DNA from: Aliishimia ponticola
Lineage (GTDB): Bacteria > Pseudomonadota > Alphaproteobacteria > Rhodobacterales > Rhodobacteraceae
Length of the DNA: 64,000 nt
Assembly (NCBI RefSeq): GCF_004803475.1
Contig: NZ_SRKY01000004.1
Span: 124,001 to 188,000, forward strand
Direction of reading: 5' to 3'
This document shows, in pieces, positions 25,045 through 35,300 of this stretch; the stretch's first letter is position 1, and every line of letters begins with the position of its first letter. The notes beneath the pieces are model-generated. The model did no database searches. It saw only the letters and a program-made list of their open reading frames with translations, and had not been told where the DNA came from. The translations under genes and the position numbers were made by a program.

Positions 25045-26465
25045 TGTACCGCGTGACCCTGCCCGATCTGGGGGCCTTCGACGTATGGCGGGACAGCGCG
25101 CGCACGCTCGCCAGCCATGGCGTCCGGCCCGAGGATGTCCTGTGGCAGCGCGGTGAAAGTGCCGATCTGTTCGACGCGGCCCCGCCGCCATCCGGGCCAG
25201 GCGCGGCGCAGGTCACCGCCACCAAGGACTTCCTGTCGCTCGCCAAATCCGTGCTGTGTCATTCGGCGTCGGAAGCGCCGGGTCTGCTTTATCACGCGCT
25301 TTATCGGCATCAGGACGACCCCGGCGCGCTTGGCAATCCTGCCGACCCGCTGACCCGCAAGTTGGCGCGGCTGCAAAAGGCGGTGTCGCGCGACGTGCAT
25401 AAAATGCACGCCTTCGTCCGTTTCCGCGAAGTGCCGTCATCTGGCAATCGCCGTGCCTTCGGGGCGTGGTTTGAACCCGATCACCTGATACTGGAAAAGG
25501 CGACGCCGTTTTTCGCAAAGCGCTTTGGCGACATGGATTGGACCATCGCAACGCCGCAAGCTGTGGCCCGGTTTGAGGACGGCGCGCTGACGTTTCATCC
25601 GCCAGCCCCGCGCCCGGACCTGCCCGAAGATGCGTCAGAGGCCCTGTGGAGCACGTATTTCGCCAATATCTTCAACCCGGCACGCATTCACTTGCAAGCG
25701 ATGCGGTCAGAAATGCCACTGAAATACTGGAAGAACCTGCCGGAAACGCGGTTGATCCCAGAGATGCTGGAGAACGCCGAAGCGCGCGTTGCCGCCATGC
25801 GCGCGGCGCTGCCAACAACGGCCCCGGCGCGGGCCGAACGCATTCTGGAACGGTTGCAACCCGGCCCGGTTGCCGATTTGCCAGCCTCGCTCGGCGAGGC
25901 GCAGGTGGCTGCGGCGCACTGCCGGCGCTGCGGATTGTGCGAGGCCGCGACACAAACCGTCTGGGGCGATGGCGACCCGGACGCGGGGATCATGATCGTC
26001 GGCGAACAGCCCGGCGATCAAGAAGACCTGGCCGGGCGCCCCTTTGTCGGTCCGGCGGGCCAAGTGCTGAAAGAGGCGATGGCGCAGGCCGAACTTGGTC
26101 CGGTGTGGCTGACCAACGCGGTCAAGCATTTCAAGTTTCGCACCACTGGCAAACGCCGCATTCACCAAGCGCCAAATCGCGGCGAGATCGACCATTGCCG
26201 CTGGTGGCTTGATCTGGAACGCCGGTTCATCAAGCCGCGCCTGACGCTCGCTCTTGGGGCGACGGCAGCTTACGCGCTGACGGGGGATGCGTCCCCTCTG
26301 CGGGCCCGGCGCGGCATGGTCGAAACCGCGCGGGATGGCGGACCGGTTCTGGTGACGTGGCATCCCAGCTTCACCCTGCGCCAATCGGGACAAGCTGCGG
26401 TGCAGGCGCGGGCAGAACTGGTGGAAGACCTCACCAAGCTGCGTGCGATGCAGGCGCAAACCTAA
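25044..26465 (+). CDS. udgX: UdgX-type uracil-DNA glycosylase fused to a DUF4130 domain
   Basis: A 473-residue fusion. The N-terminal half (about residues 1-250) matches the DUF4130 family. The C-terminal half is a UDG superfamily domain with iron-sulfur cysteines (CRRCGLC, Cys293-299), active site GEQPGDQEDLAGRPFVGPAG (residues 320-339) and the loop KRRIH (residues 370-374). In mycobacterial UdgX the histidine of KRRIH forms a covalent bond with the DNA sugar after uracil removal, so His374 is expected to do the same. It is co-translated with the radical SAM gene, suggesting a joint DNA-repair task. Confidence 0.93.
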   Translation: MYRVTLPDLGAFDVWRDSARTLASHGVRPEDVLWQRGESADLFDAAPPPSGPGAAQVTATKDFLSLAKSVLCHSASEAPGLLYHALYRHQDDPGALGNPADPLTRKLARLQKAVSRDVHKMHAFVRFREVPSSGNRRAFGAWFEPDHLILEKATPFFAKRFGDMDWTIATPQAVARFEDGALTFHPPAPRPDLPEDASEALWSTYFANIFNPARIHLQAMRSEMPLKYWKNLPETRLIPEMLENAEARVAAMRAALPTTAPARAERILERLQPGPVADLPASLGEAQVAAAHCRRCGLCEAATQTVWGDGDPDAGIMIVGEQPGDQEDLAGRPFVGPAGQVLKEAMAQAELGPVWLTNAVKHFKFRTTGKRRIHQAPNRGEIDHCRWWLDLERRFIKPRLTLALGATAAYALTGDASPLRARRGMVETARDGGPVLVTWHPSFTLRQSGQAAVQARAELVEDLTKLRAMQAQT

Positions 26466-26643
26466 GCGGCCCGGGCGGCAAAAGCGTTCGCTCCATACCC
26501 CCCAGTTTGGACGACGGGCTTGCGCCATTGGGCTTTCGCCGCGTAGGCTTGACCGCAATACGTTTGGTATTTCGCTTTTTTCCGTTTCTTTTTTCTTCCG
26601 GGTCTTTGCCTTTTTTTCCGGCTCGTCAGGTCATGGATTTATT

Positions 26644-29600
26644 ATGTCTACGCAACTTTCTCCGTACAAAACCCACGTGGATGACACCCTTGGGAATCTC
26701 GAAACCCTGCAAACCGCCACCAAATCGCTGGACCGCTTTCTGACCGTCGCAAAGCTGGTGGTTGGCAAGCTCAAAGACGCGGATGAGACGGCGGACAAGG
26801 TCGATGAGGGGATCAACACGACGCAGGCGGTGCTGACGGTTCTGGGCTTCGTGTCGCCGCTGAAGACGCCGGTGAACGTGCTGAAAAAGGTGTTCAAGGA
26901 TGTGGAGAAGCCGGTCGAGAAGATCGACGAGAAGTTTGACGAACTCTCCAGCAAGGACGATACCTCCACCCCCGGCCAAGACGACGACAACGCCTTTCTG
27001 GAAAAGCTGGAAACCAATATCGGCAACGCGCAGCTTGTTCTGGGCGGGTTGCGCGATACGCTGAATCTGCGGGTTCGCCAGCTTGAGATCGCCTCTGAGG
27101 CGTCGGGCAACTATCAGACCGCGCTTGCCGTCGCCCTGCGAAGCGGCGAGGGATGGAGCGGGAATTACGACAATCTGAGCAACGAGATCGACGCGCAGCT
27201 TGCCACCCGCAATGCGCTGTCTGCCGGGTTGCAGTCCTTCTACGCCGGCATCGAAGCGGACATGAAGGATTTGAACGCCGTCATGACCGCGATCGACTTC
27301 GACAAGATCTATGATGGCATCGTCGACATGACCGCCATCGACAAGATCATGGCATTTCTTGAAAAGCCGTTGGATATCGCGGCGGCGCTGATCGAACCGA
27401 TCCAGCCCCTGCTGAATGCGGTGGATTTCTTTGTCAGCCTGATCATCGACCCGATCATTGACTTCGTGACCGAGACTTTGGGCATCGACGCGCTTATGGA
27501 CAAGGTGTCCGATCAGATCACCGCCCTGCTGCCGGCGGTTGATTTCCTCGACAAGCTGGTGACGAAGGCGCAGGAACTTCAGGACCTCATCTTCGAATAT
27601 ACCGTCAATGCGCTTGGCGCGATCCCGTTCATGGATCAGGTCGAAGGCGCCTTGTTTGGCGGGGTGGTGGGCGAAGCGGATATGGGGCCGACCGGCTGGG
27701 GCAACGATGTGCCCAACCTGCTGGAAGGCGATGCCGGTGACGATATTCTGGACGGGCTGGGCGGACGGGATGTGATCCTTGCGGGTGCCGGGAATGACGT
27801 GATCATCGCTGGCGGTGGCTCCGACTATATCGATGGGGGCGCGGGCGACGACCTGTTCTATTTCGATGCCAGCTTCTTTGAATATGAGCTGAGCCGCGAT
27901 GACGATACCGGACGGTTCACGATCAGCCATATCCTGCCCTCGGACCCTGACACCAATACCGGCGTGGATGTTCTGGCACCGCTGGACAGCGCCGATTACG
28001 TCGTGTTCACCGATTTCTCCTTCAGCGGAGAGCAGTTGAACACCGCGCTGACGGGAGGATCGACGCTGAATGGAGATGGCGAGGACAACCTGATGTTCCT
28101 CGATTCCACCGGCACCCCGGTTGGCGGCTATCACATTGCCAATGGGCTGGGCGGAGACGACCAGATTTTCGGATCGACCCAGAATGACCGGCTGGATGGC
28201 GGCAGCGGCAATGACACATTGGTCGGCGGCCTTGGCGATGACCTGCTTTATGGGGGGACGGGCGACGATACGCTGTATTCCGATCCGGGCGACGACACGC
28301 TGAATGGCGGCAGCGGCAATGACACGCTGATCTCTGGTGACGGGAACGACATATTCAACGGCGGCGGCGGGTATGACACGTTTCTTGCCCTAGAAGGGGT
28401 CAATCGCGAATTCCGCATCAACTTGCTGGATGGGCTCGCCTTCGGTCAGGGGCAAGACACGCTCACCTCGATCGAGAATATCGTTCTTTCCATTGACCGC
28501 GAACATCAGGTGACCGGAAACAACAACTACAACGCGATCTTTACCGGTGACGAGATCGACATGGTAAGCGCGCTTGGCGGCGACGATCTGATCGACGCAG
28601 GGGGCGAGGATGACTTCCTGATTGCCGGTCAGGGTGCCGATACGGTTCTGGCCGGTGACGGGCGTGACACGATGGTGTCGGGCAGCGTCGCCATTGCCGG
28701 CGTCAGCGATACCTATTCCGGCGGGGACGGTTTCGATCTGGTAACCTATACCAGCACCGCCAACACCATCCTGTTCGATTTCAACGATTTCGACGACCCG
28801 ACATCGAATGCCGAGTTTAAGACGGGGTTCATGGCAGATCTTCCCGACAGCGAGGCCGTCGAAATCCGCGGCGATACCGGGGAAATCCGGCGGCTCGATT
28901 CCGGGGGCACCCATATCGCGACAGACTACACCACCGGGGTCGAGGCGTTCATGGGCTCTGACAAGGCCGATGTGATCTATGGCGGCGCGGTGGCCGAATG
29001 GCTGCATGGCGCGGATGGCGACGACACGATCTTTACCGGCGGCACCGAGTATTCGAATGGCGGGAATGGCGACGACACGATCAACGCACAATTCGTCGAA
29101 GGCGGATCGTCGGCCCTGCAACTTTACGGGGGCAGTGGCTTTGACGTGCTGAACCTTGATCAGGTGGGCGATGCGCGCTGGTACTACAAGGTCGAAAGCG
29201 CCATCGCGCTGACCCTGCGGGCCTTCGAGACCACGGTCGAAGGCGTCGATCTGCGCAACACCGGCAATGCGTTCTTTTCCATCAAGCCCTATGAGTTCGA
29301 GCAAATCTCGCTTGGGAATTTCGACGACCACGCGATCTATGCGCCCGGCGGCAGCTCCACTGCGTTTTTCTACCTCAAGGACGGCGATGACCGTTTCGAT
29401 GGAGAGAATGGCCATGCCGAAGTCTTCGCAGGCGATGGCGACGATACCGGCAATTTCTATCAGGGCGGCGGCGGCGTGTTCCACGGCGAAGGCGGCAATG
29501 ACTGGGCGCGCTTCAACGACACCTCCGCAGAAAATGCGGCCTATATGGGGGCGGGGCAGGACTATCTGCTGCTGGACCGTTTTAACGGGATGGCGACCGG

Positions 29601-32364
29601 CGGTGACGGCTTTGACACCATCGCCTTCGATATCGGCTATGACTCGCGGATCGTGGTCGACCTAGAAGCAGGCACGGCGCGGTCCTTCCTTGGCGCAGGC
29701 GCGCCATCCTTTGCAACGGACCGCTTGGACATGACCCTGTCCGGCTTTGAAAACGTGATCGCCACGGATTTCAACGACAGTCTGGACGGCACCGGCGCGG
29801 ACGAACAGTTCGTCGCCCGTGGCGGCAATGATACCGTGAACAGTGCCGGGGGCCGCGACAAGATCTATGGCGGCGACGGCAATGACAGCTTGAATGGCGG
29901 CGATGACGACGATCTTCTTCATGGCGGGGCGGGCAACGACACGTTGAACGGCGGCGCGGGCAATGACACAGCCTCTTATGCCTGGGCGCGGCCCGGCGCG
30001 CTTGATGGCACGTTGCTGGCCAGCGGTTTCGGCGGCGTCACGGTATCGCTGAACGGAACAACCCCCGGATCGGCGAGCGGGACATTCGGATCTGACACGC
30101 TGATCTCTATCGAGAACATCTTCGGTTCGGGCGGCGACGACACGCTTAACGGCGATGGCGGCGACAACACCCTGTCGGGAGAGGACGGCAACGATCAGCT
30201 GTTCGGCAATGGTGGCGATGACATCCTGATAACCGGAGACGGGGTCGATCTGGCCTCTGGCGGGGCGGGCAATGACACGGTGGTCGTGGGGCTGGGCACC
30301 AAGACCTTAAGCGGCGGGTCCGGCACGGATACTCTGGATTTCGGCACAGTCTCCGGCACGGTCAATATCGATTTCACCACGCAGACCTATGACGCCACCT
30401 TTATCGATCAGGTTCCCGTCTGGTTGCTGCTTGATACCGATGGTGACGGGATCGCGGATAGCGATGGCAGCGAAGCGCGCTTGTTCGGTGGGGTGTTCAT
30501 GACCCCGGAGGACGTGCTGGAGGCCAATCCCTTCCACGCCAATTCCGCCGATGATGCCACGCGCGCGCTGCCGGATGAAGATGATCCGGAATTCCCGCTG
30601 TTTTCCCTCCGCTTTGCGGATGTTGAAGTTGGCGCGGCGGGCACTTTTTCCGGGTTCGAAAACATCGTCGGAGGCAGTTCCGGCGCTGTGCTGAAGCTGA
30701 CTGCAGGTGTCGACCGGTTCGATGGGCGCAATTCGCTGCGCGACATTATCGACCTGTCCGCCAGCGCCGCGGCGATTTCCTATAACTTCCAGACGGGCGT
30801 CAATAACGTGGCGCTGCTGTCGGGCGATGCGATTACCGGCATCGAAGGCATCTATGGCGGCGTGATGGGCGACCAGATCACGGGCGACAATGCCGCGAAC
30901 CTGCTGGCGGGCGGTGCGGGCGATGACGTGCTGCGCGGCTCTGGCGGGGCCGATGACATGACGGGTGACGCGGGGGATGACTTCCTCTCTGGCGGCTTTG
31001 ACGATGATACGGTTCGGGGCGGCGAGGGCGGCGACCGCGTCTATGGAGATGCGGGCAACGATGCGCTGTATGGCGATGATGGCGACGATGCTCTGCATGG
31101 CGGTACGGGCGACGATGTGATCGATGGCGGCGATGGGGTGGATACGGCCTCTTACCGCTATGCCAGCGCGGGCGTGTCGGCGGATCTGCGCAAGACCACA
31201 CAGACGGATGTGGGCGGCGGCGAGGGTATGGACCTGTTCATCTCTATCGAGAACCTCGAAGGTTCCGCGTTCGAGGACACGCTGAACGGCGACCATGCCG
31301 CCAATACCCTTTGGGGCGGCGATATGCGCGACGTGCTGTGGGGGCAGGAAGGCGATGACGCGCTCTTTGGCGGCAATGGCAACGATTCCGTTCGCGGCGG
31401 TCAGGGCAATGACGCGCTTTATGGCGAAGCGGGCAATGACTACATGACCGGTAATCGCGGCGATGACATGCTGGAAGGCGGCAGCGGCGACGATACGCTG
31501 GACGGAAATCTTGGCTTCGACACCGCGTCTTATGCCGAGGCCGCGGCGGGCGTTTTTGCCGATCTGCGCTGGTCAGGCCGCGATGTTGGCGGCGGACAGG
31601 GCCGCGACGCGTTTATCAGCATCGAGAACCTGCTTGGCACGGCGTTTGACGACCGGCTCAGCGGGGATACGGCGACCAATACGCTTGATGGCGGTGATGG
31701 CGACGACCTGCTCAAAAGCTTCGGCGGCGACGATACGCTGCTGGGCGGCGATGGCGATGACCGGCTGATCGGCGGCGATGGTGACGAATTGCTAAAGGGC
31801 GGCAACGGGAACGATGTTCTTTTTGCGCTGGCCGGCAATGACACGCTGCAAGGGCAAGCAGGATCGGACAGCCTGTATGGCGGGCGCGATGCGGACCTGA
31901 TGCTAGGCGGGACCGGCAATGACGTGCTGCGTGGCAATCGCGGCGATGACGAGATGCTGGGCGGCAACAACAATGACGACCTGCGCGGCGGCGGCAATAA
32001 TGACTGGCTCGATGGCGGCAGCGGTGACGATTACCTGTCGGGCGACAATGGCGCGGATACCATCATCGGCGGCGCCGGCAATGACGTGATGCGCGGCGGC
32101 AGCTCCGGCAGTGCGGGCGATGGCAGCGCCGATACGTTTGTCTTCGCGCCCGGCGATGGGCTGGACGTGATCCGCGACTTCGAAGATGGCCGCGACGTGA
32201 TCGACCTGAGCGCCTATGGCTTCGCGAGTTTCGCCGCCGACGTCGCGCCCTTGGCCGTGGATACCACGACCGGTATGCGGATCGATCTGGGCCCCGGCGA
32301 CGTGGTTTACATCGACATTCTGAAAACGGCCGATTTCGACGCCGGGGATGTGCTGCTGAGCTAA
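26644..32364 (+). CDS. Large RTX calcium-binding exported protein
   Basis: A 1906-residue acidic protein. Residues 1-350 are helical and non-repetitive, with long amphipathic segments (IDKIMAFLEKPLDIAAAL, MDKVSDQITALLPAVDFL). From about residue 362 on there are many GGxGxDxxx nonapeptides in clusters (about residues 362-405, 509-579, 1059-1109, 1162-1219, 1409-1499, 1542-1622, 1682-1822), separated by beta-rich spacers. These bind calcium after secretion. The C-terminal 60 residues (DTFVFAPGDGLDVIRDFEDG to the end) match a type I secretion target region. No signal peptide, and no type I ABC exporter in the window. ATG 26644 starts just before the first helix; upstream is T-rich non-coding DNA. 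Likely matrix protein or adhesin; a toxin is not indicated, as no catalytic or acylation motif is visible. Confidence 0.9.
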   Translation: MSTQLSPYKTHVDDTLGNLETLQTATKSLDRFLTVAKLVVGKLKDADETADKVDEGINTTQAVLTVLGFVSPLKTPVNVLKKVFKDVEKPVEKIDEKFDELSSKDDTSTPGQDDDNAFLEKLETNIGNAQLVLGGLRDTLNLRVRQLEIASEASGNYQTALAVALRSGEGWSGNYDNLSNEIDAQLATRNALSAGLQSFYAGIEADMKDLNAVMTAIDFDKIYDGIVDMTAIDKIMAFLEKPLDIAAALIEPIQPLLNAVDFFVSLIIDPIIDFVTETLGIDALMDKVSDQITALLPAVDFLDKLVTKAQELQDLIFEYTVNALGAIPFMDQVEGALFGGVVGEADMGPTGWGNDVPNLLEGDAGDDILDGLGGRDVILAGAGNDVIIAGGGSDYIDGGAGDDLFYFDASFFEYELSRDDDTGRFTISHILPSDPDTNTGVDVLAPLDSADYVVFTDFSFSGEQLNTALTGGSTLNGDGEDNLMFLDSTGTPVGGYHIANGLGGDDQIFGSTQNDRLDGGSGNDTLVGGLGDDLLYGGTGDDTLYSDPGDDTLNGGSGNDTLISGDGNDIFNGGGGYDTFLALEGVNREFRINLLDGLAFGQGQDTLTSIENIVLSIDREHQVTGNNNYNAIFTGDEIDMVSALGGDDLIDAGGEDDFLIAGQGADTVLAGDGRDTMVSGSVAIAGVSDTYSGGDGFDLVTYTSTANTILFDFNDFDDPTSNAEFKTGFMADLPDSEAVEIRGDTGEIRRLDSGGTHIATDYTTGVEAFMGSDKADVIYGGAVAEWLHGADGDDTIFTGGTEYSNGGNGDDTINAQFVEGGSSALQLYGGSGFDVLNLDQVGDARWYYKVESAIALTLRAFETTVEGVDLRNTGNAFFSIKPYEFEQISLGNFDDHAIYAPGGSSTAFFYLKDGDDRFDGENGHAEVFAGDGDDTGNFYQGGGGVFHGEGGNDWARFNDTSAENAAYMGAGQDYLLLDRFNGMATGGDGFDTIAFDIGYDSRIVVDLEAGTARSFLGAGAPSFATDRLDMTLSGFENVIATDFNDSLDGTGADEQFVARGGNDTVNSAGGRDKIYGGDGNDSLNGGDDDDLLHGGAGNDTLNGGAGNDTASYAWARPGALDGTLLASGFGGVTVSLNGTTPGSASGTFGSDTLISIENIFGSGGDDTLNGDGGDNTLSGEDGNDQLFGNGGDDILITGDGVDLASGGAGNDTVVVGLGTKTLSGGSGTDTLDFGTVSGTVNIDFTTQTYDATFIDQVPVWLLLDTDGDGIADSDGSEARLFGGVFMTPEDVLEANPFHANSADDATRALPDEDDPEFPLFSLRFADVEVGAAGTFSGFENIVGGSSGAVLKLTAGVDRFDGRNSLRDIIDLSASAAAISYNFQTGVNNVALLSGDAITGIEGIYGGVMGDQITGDNAANLLAGGAGDDVLRGSGGADDMTGDAGDDFLSGGFDDDTVRGGEGGDRVYGDAGNDALYGDDGDDALHGGTGDDVIDGGDGVDTASYRYASAGVSADLRKTTQTDVGGGEGMDLFISIENLEGSAFEDTLNGDHAANTLWGGDMRDVLWGQEGDDALFGGNGNDSVRGGQGNDALYGEAGNDYMTGNRGDDMLEGGSGDDTLDGNLGFDTASYAEAAAGVFADLRWSGRDVGGGQGRDAFISIENLLGTAFDDRLSGDTATNTLDGGDGDDLLKSFGGDDTLLGGDGDDRLIGGDGDELLKGGNGNDVLFALAGNDTLQGQAGSDSLYGGRDADLMLGGTGNDVLRGNRGDDEMLGGNNNDDLRGGGNNDWLDGGSGDDYLSGDNGADTIIGGAGNDVMRGGSSGSAGDGSADTFVFAPGDGLDVIRDFEDGRDVIDLSAYGFASFAADVAPLAVDTTTGMRIDLGPGDVVYIDILKTADFDAGDVLLS

Positions 32365-32370
32365 GGCAGC

Positions 32371-35300
32371 TTAGAACTTCGCAACGATGTTGATGAAGGC
32401 CCCGCGATCATCATAGGTCAGGTCGGTCAGATCATCGCTGAAATTGGTCAAGTTATAGCCCACACCGATTTTCAGGTGGTCGCCCACATGCCGATAGATC
32501 GCGGCCAGCCCGCCGATCTCTGTGGTGCCTGCGTCGTAAAGCTCCAGCGCGCGGACCTCGAACAGCGCGTCCCAGTTCTTGACCACGTGCCACCGCGCGT
32601 TGAGCACCCCCAGAACCGCATCGTTGCGGGTATAGTCGGAATCGCTGTCCACGGCGCTTTCCGCCAGACGGGCGCCCACTTTGGCCCCCAGCGACCATTG
32701 TTCATTCAGGTCATATTCGGCATCGACGCTGAACACATGGCTGCGCTGCACCGGGCCAAGCGTGTCCGAATTGTCAAGCTGCTGGCCATATTGGTCGTCC
32801 AGATAGCGGTAGCGGAACAGCAGGTTCAAACGTTCGTTATTCACGGGCCGATAAGCGTACCCGATGGAAATATCGGTATAATCGCTGTCCGGCGCGATCC
32901 CGCTATTGCCTTCGGTCCGTGAGACTTGCGCGCTAAAGACCAGACGTTGATTTTCGTCGATCTTGTAGCTGCCCGATCCGGCCAACAGCCATGTCTGGCT
33001 GTCCCGTGTCGAGCCAGAGCGCGACCCGTCTTCGTCCCGGTATTCCAGCCGGGCTTTGCCGTTCCAGCCTTCGGAATGGTACTGCACCCCAAGCGACAGC
33101 GCGTAACGGTCGAAATCGCCATTCACCCGGTCGCGGATTTGCCCGACCTCGAAGGCGGTCAGATAGGACAGGCGATCTGTCGGCTCATAGGTAACGCCGT
33201 AGGCCGAGGTCAGCGTCTGATACCGTCCGAACCGGTCATAGCTGTTTTCGCCGAATACCGTGACCGTATCGCTGACAGGACGTTCCCCGCCAAAGATATA
33301 GCGCCCGCGCGACCGGCCGGTTTCCGACATGGTCATGCCGATGACTTCATGGGTCGGATCAAGGTCATAGCCGATATAGGAATTGCCATCCTCGCCCTTG
33401 TCATTGCGCACGAGGATGCGCCCTCCCTCGCCCAGATCGCCATCGGACAGTTCGCCCTCGACGCTCCAGCCGTTATCCCACGCGACGCTGACACCGGCGC
33501 CGTACCGGTCGTTGCTTTCCAGCGTGCCGGACCGTTCCAGCGTGTTCTGCGCAAAGACGTGCCAAGACAGGTTCTCGCGCGGGGAATAGGTCAGGCGCAC
33601 CGCCGCATCCGTCCGCGTGCCATCGCCCGACCCGGAAATGCCCCGCCGTTCGAGGTTTTCGATCCCGAAGGCCAGCGACACGCGGTCATTCACGATATAA
33701 TCCGCTTCGACCCCGCCTTCGCGGTCAAGGCGCCCGCCATCCTGCTCGTAGCTGTCGTAATATGCGCCCAAGGTCAGCCGCTGCGTTACCTGCGCATCCA
33801 GCGCCAGCCCCCACAGCGTTTCATCTGCCGTCGTGGTGTAATCCAGCGACGAGAAGCCCGCATCGCGGGTTTCCCAATAGCCGCTGATCGTCCCATCGAC
33901 CCCAAGACCAAGATCGGTGAGCGCGGCGCGACCTTCTATGCGAACCGCCTCACCATCGCCCCCTGCCGCCGCGATCGGGTCAAAGACCAGACCGCCATCG
34001 GTAGAGACCTGATAGCCAAATCCCGGCCCGTCAGAGCGGGCATATTCCAGATGAACGAAGGTCTCTTCGTTCATACGGTAAAGCAGGTCGGCGCCATAAG
34101 CGTCCTGCCGCCCCGACCCGGTTTCCTCGCTTTGGATCGTCGCGCCAAAGCGCAACTGCTCCGTTGCCCAGACCTCACCGCGCCCACCATAGGCAAAGGC
34201 GTCCACATCACCGCTATCGGGCGTGTATTCGTACTGCGCGACAAGGTTCACATCGGCCGCGCCGCCGGGATCGGTGATGACGATGCCATTGGATCCGGTG
34301 CTGGATTGCAGCGGCGCGCGCAAGGTCACGATGCCCTGAATATAGTTGATGGTGTAGTCTCGGCCCTCGACCAGCGTCCGGGTCTCGATCACACGGCCCG
34401 TGGTGCCGTCGCGCACTTGCACCAACATGGTTTCGGTGCCGATGCTGATGTCCTGACGGCTGAGGAAATAGACAGACCCGCCAGTGCCGCGGAACACGTC
34501 GCGCTGCGGCAAGGCATCGGGCTGCGCGCCATAGGCCTCGACCCGCCAGTTGGGGTCGCCATGCGCCGTCGTGTCCTTGGATTCCAGATGCAGCCGCCCG
34601 CCATAAAGCGTGCGGTCATTGCGCAGCAGGTTGGTGCCTTGCAGATCGGCGCGCCAATCGCCCCAGACCACGTAGTTGTTGTCCTTCTGAACCCGCAGAT
34701 AGAACTTGCCCGACGTCGGCGTGTCATCGAACAGCGTACTGTCATCGCCATAGGTGGGATAAAGGTCATCGGGGTCGATGCGCAGGAAAGTCGTCCGCGG
34801 ATCGCGCTCATCCAAGCCTTCGAAAATCTCGTCGAGATCCCCTTCGCCGGTATCGATCTGGCCGGTGACTTCAACGCCATTGGCATAGCGCCCTTTGAAA
34901 TACCCGGCGATGCGCCCGCGCGTATAGGTGCCGCTGCCGTCAAGATCGCTGTCGCGATAGCCATGGGTCAGATCGATATGCGCCGTATAGAACAGTTCCG
35001 ATCGCGGCACTTCGATGTCGCGCACAATGTCCACAGTCGGCCCCGCGCCAACAGTACGCACCGATACCGCATGGTCCCCCGGAGGCAGGATACGCTGAAT
35101 CACAAAGCGTCCCGACGGGTCAGGCCGCACCGTTTCGCCCAGTGTCTGAACCGACGCGCCCGGCGCGACAGAGCTGCCGGACACGGTAACGGCCCCGCCA
35201 AAGACAGGGATTCCCCGCCGCACCAGTGCGCTGCTGCCATCCTCGACCCCGTCCTCAAGGCCGCGTTCATCGCCGGTGGAGATGGTCAGGGGGGCGGTCT

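Noticed and set aside
26466-26643. In-frame extension of the RTX protein upstream to 26443
   Set aside because: It would overlap the UdgX gene and add a Phe/Arg-rich stretch from T-rich DNA. ATG 26644 gives a normal N-terminus.
27700-32110. Regular short DNA repeats that might suggest a CRISPR array
   Set aside because: They are in-frame GGxGxD codon repeats of 27 bases with varying sequence, with no conserved repeat-spacer structure and no cas genes.
26644-32364. RTX protein as a pore-forming cytolysin
   Set aside because: No adjacent acyltransferase, no type I exporter next to it and no known toxin motif were seen; the helical head is only suggestive.
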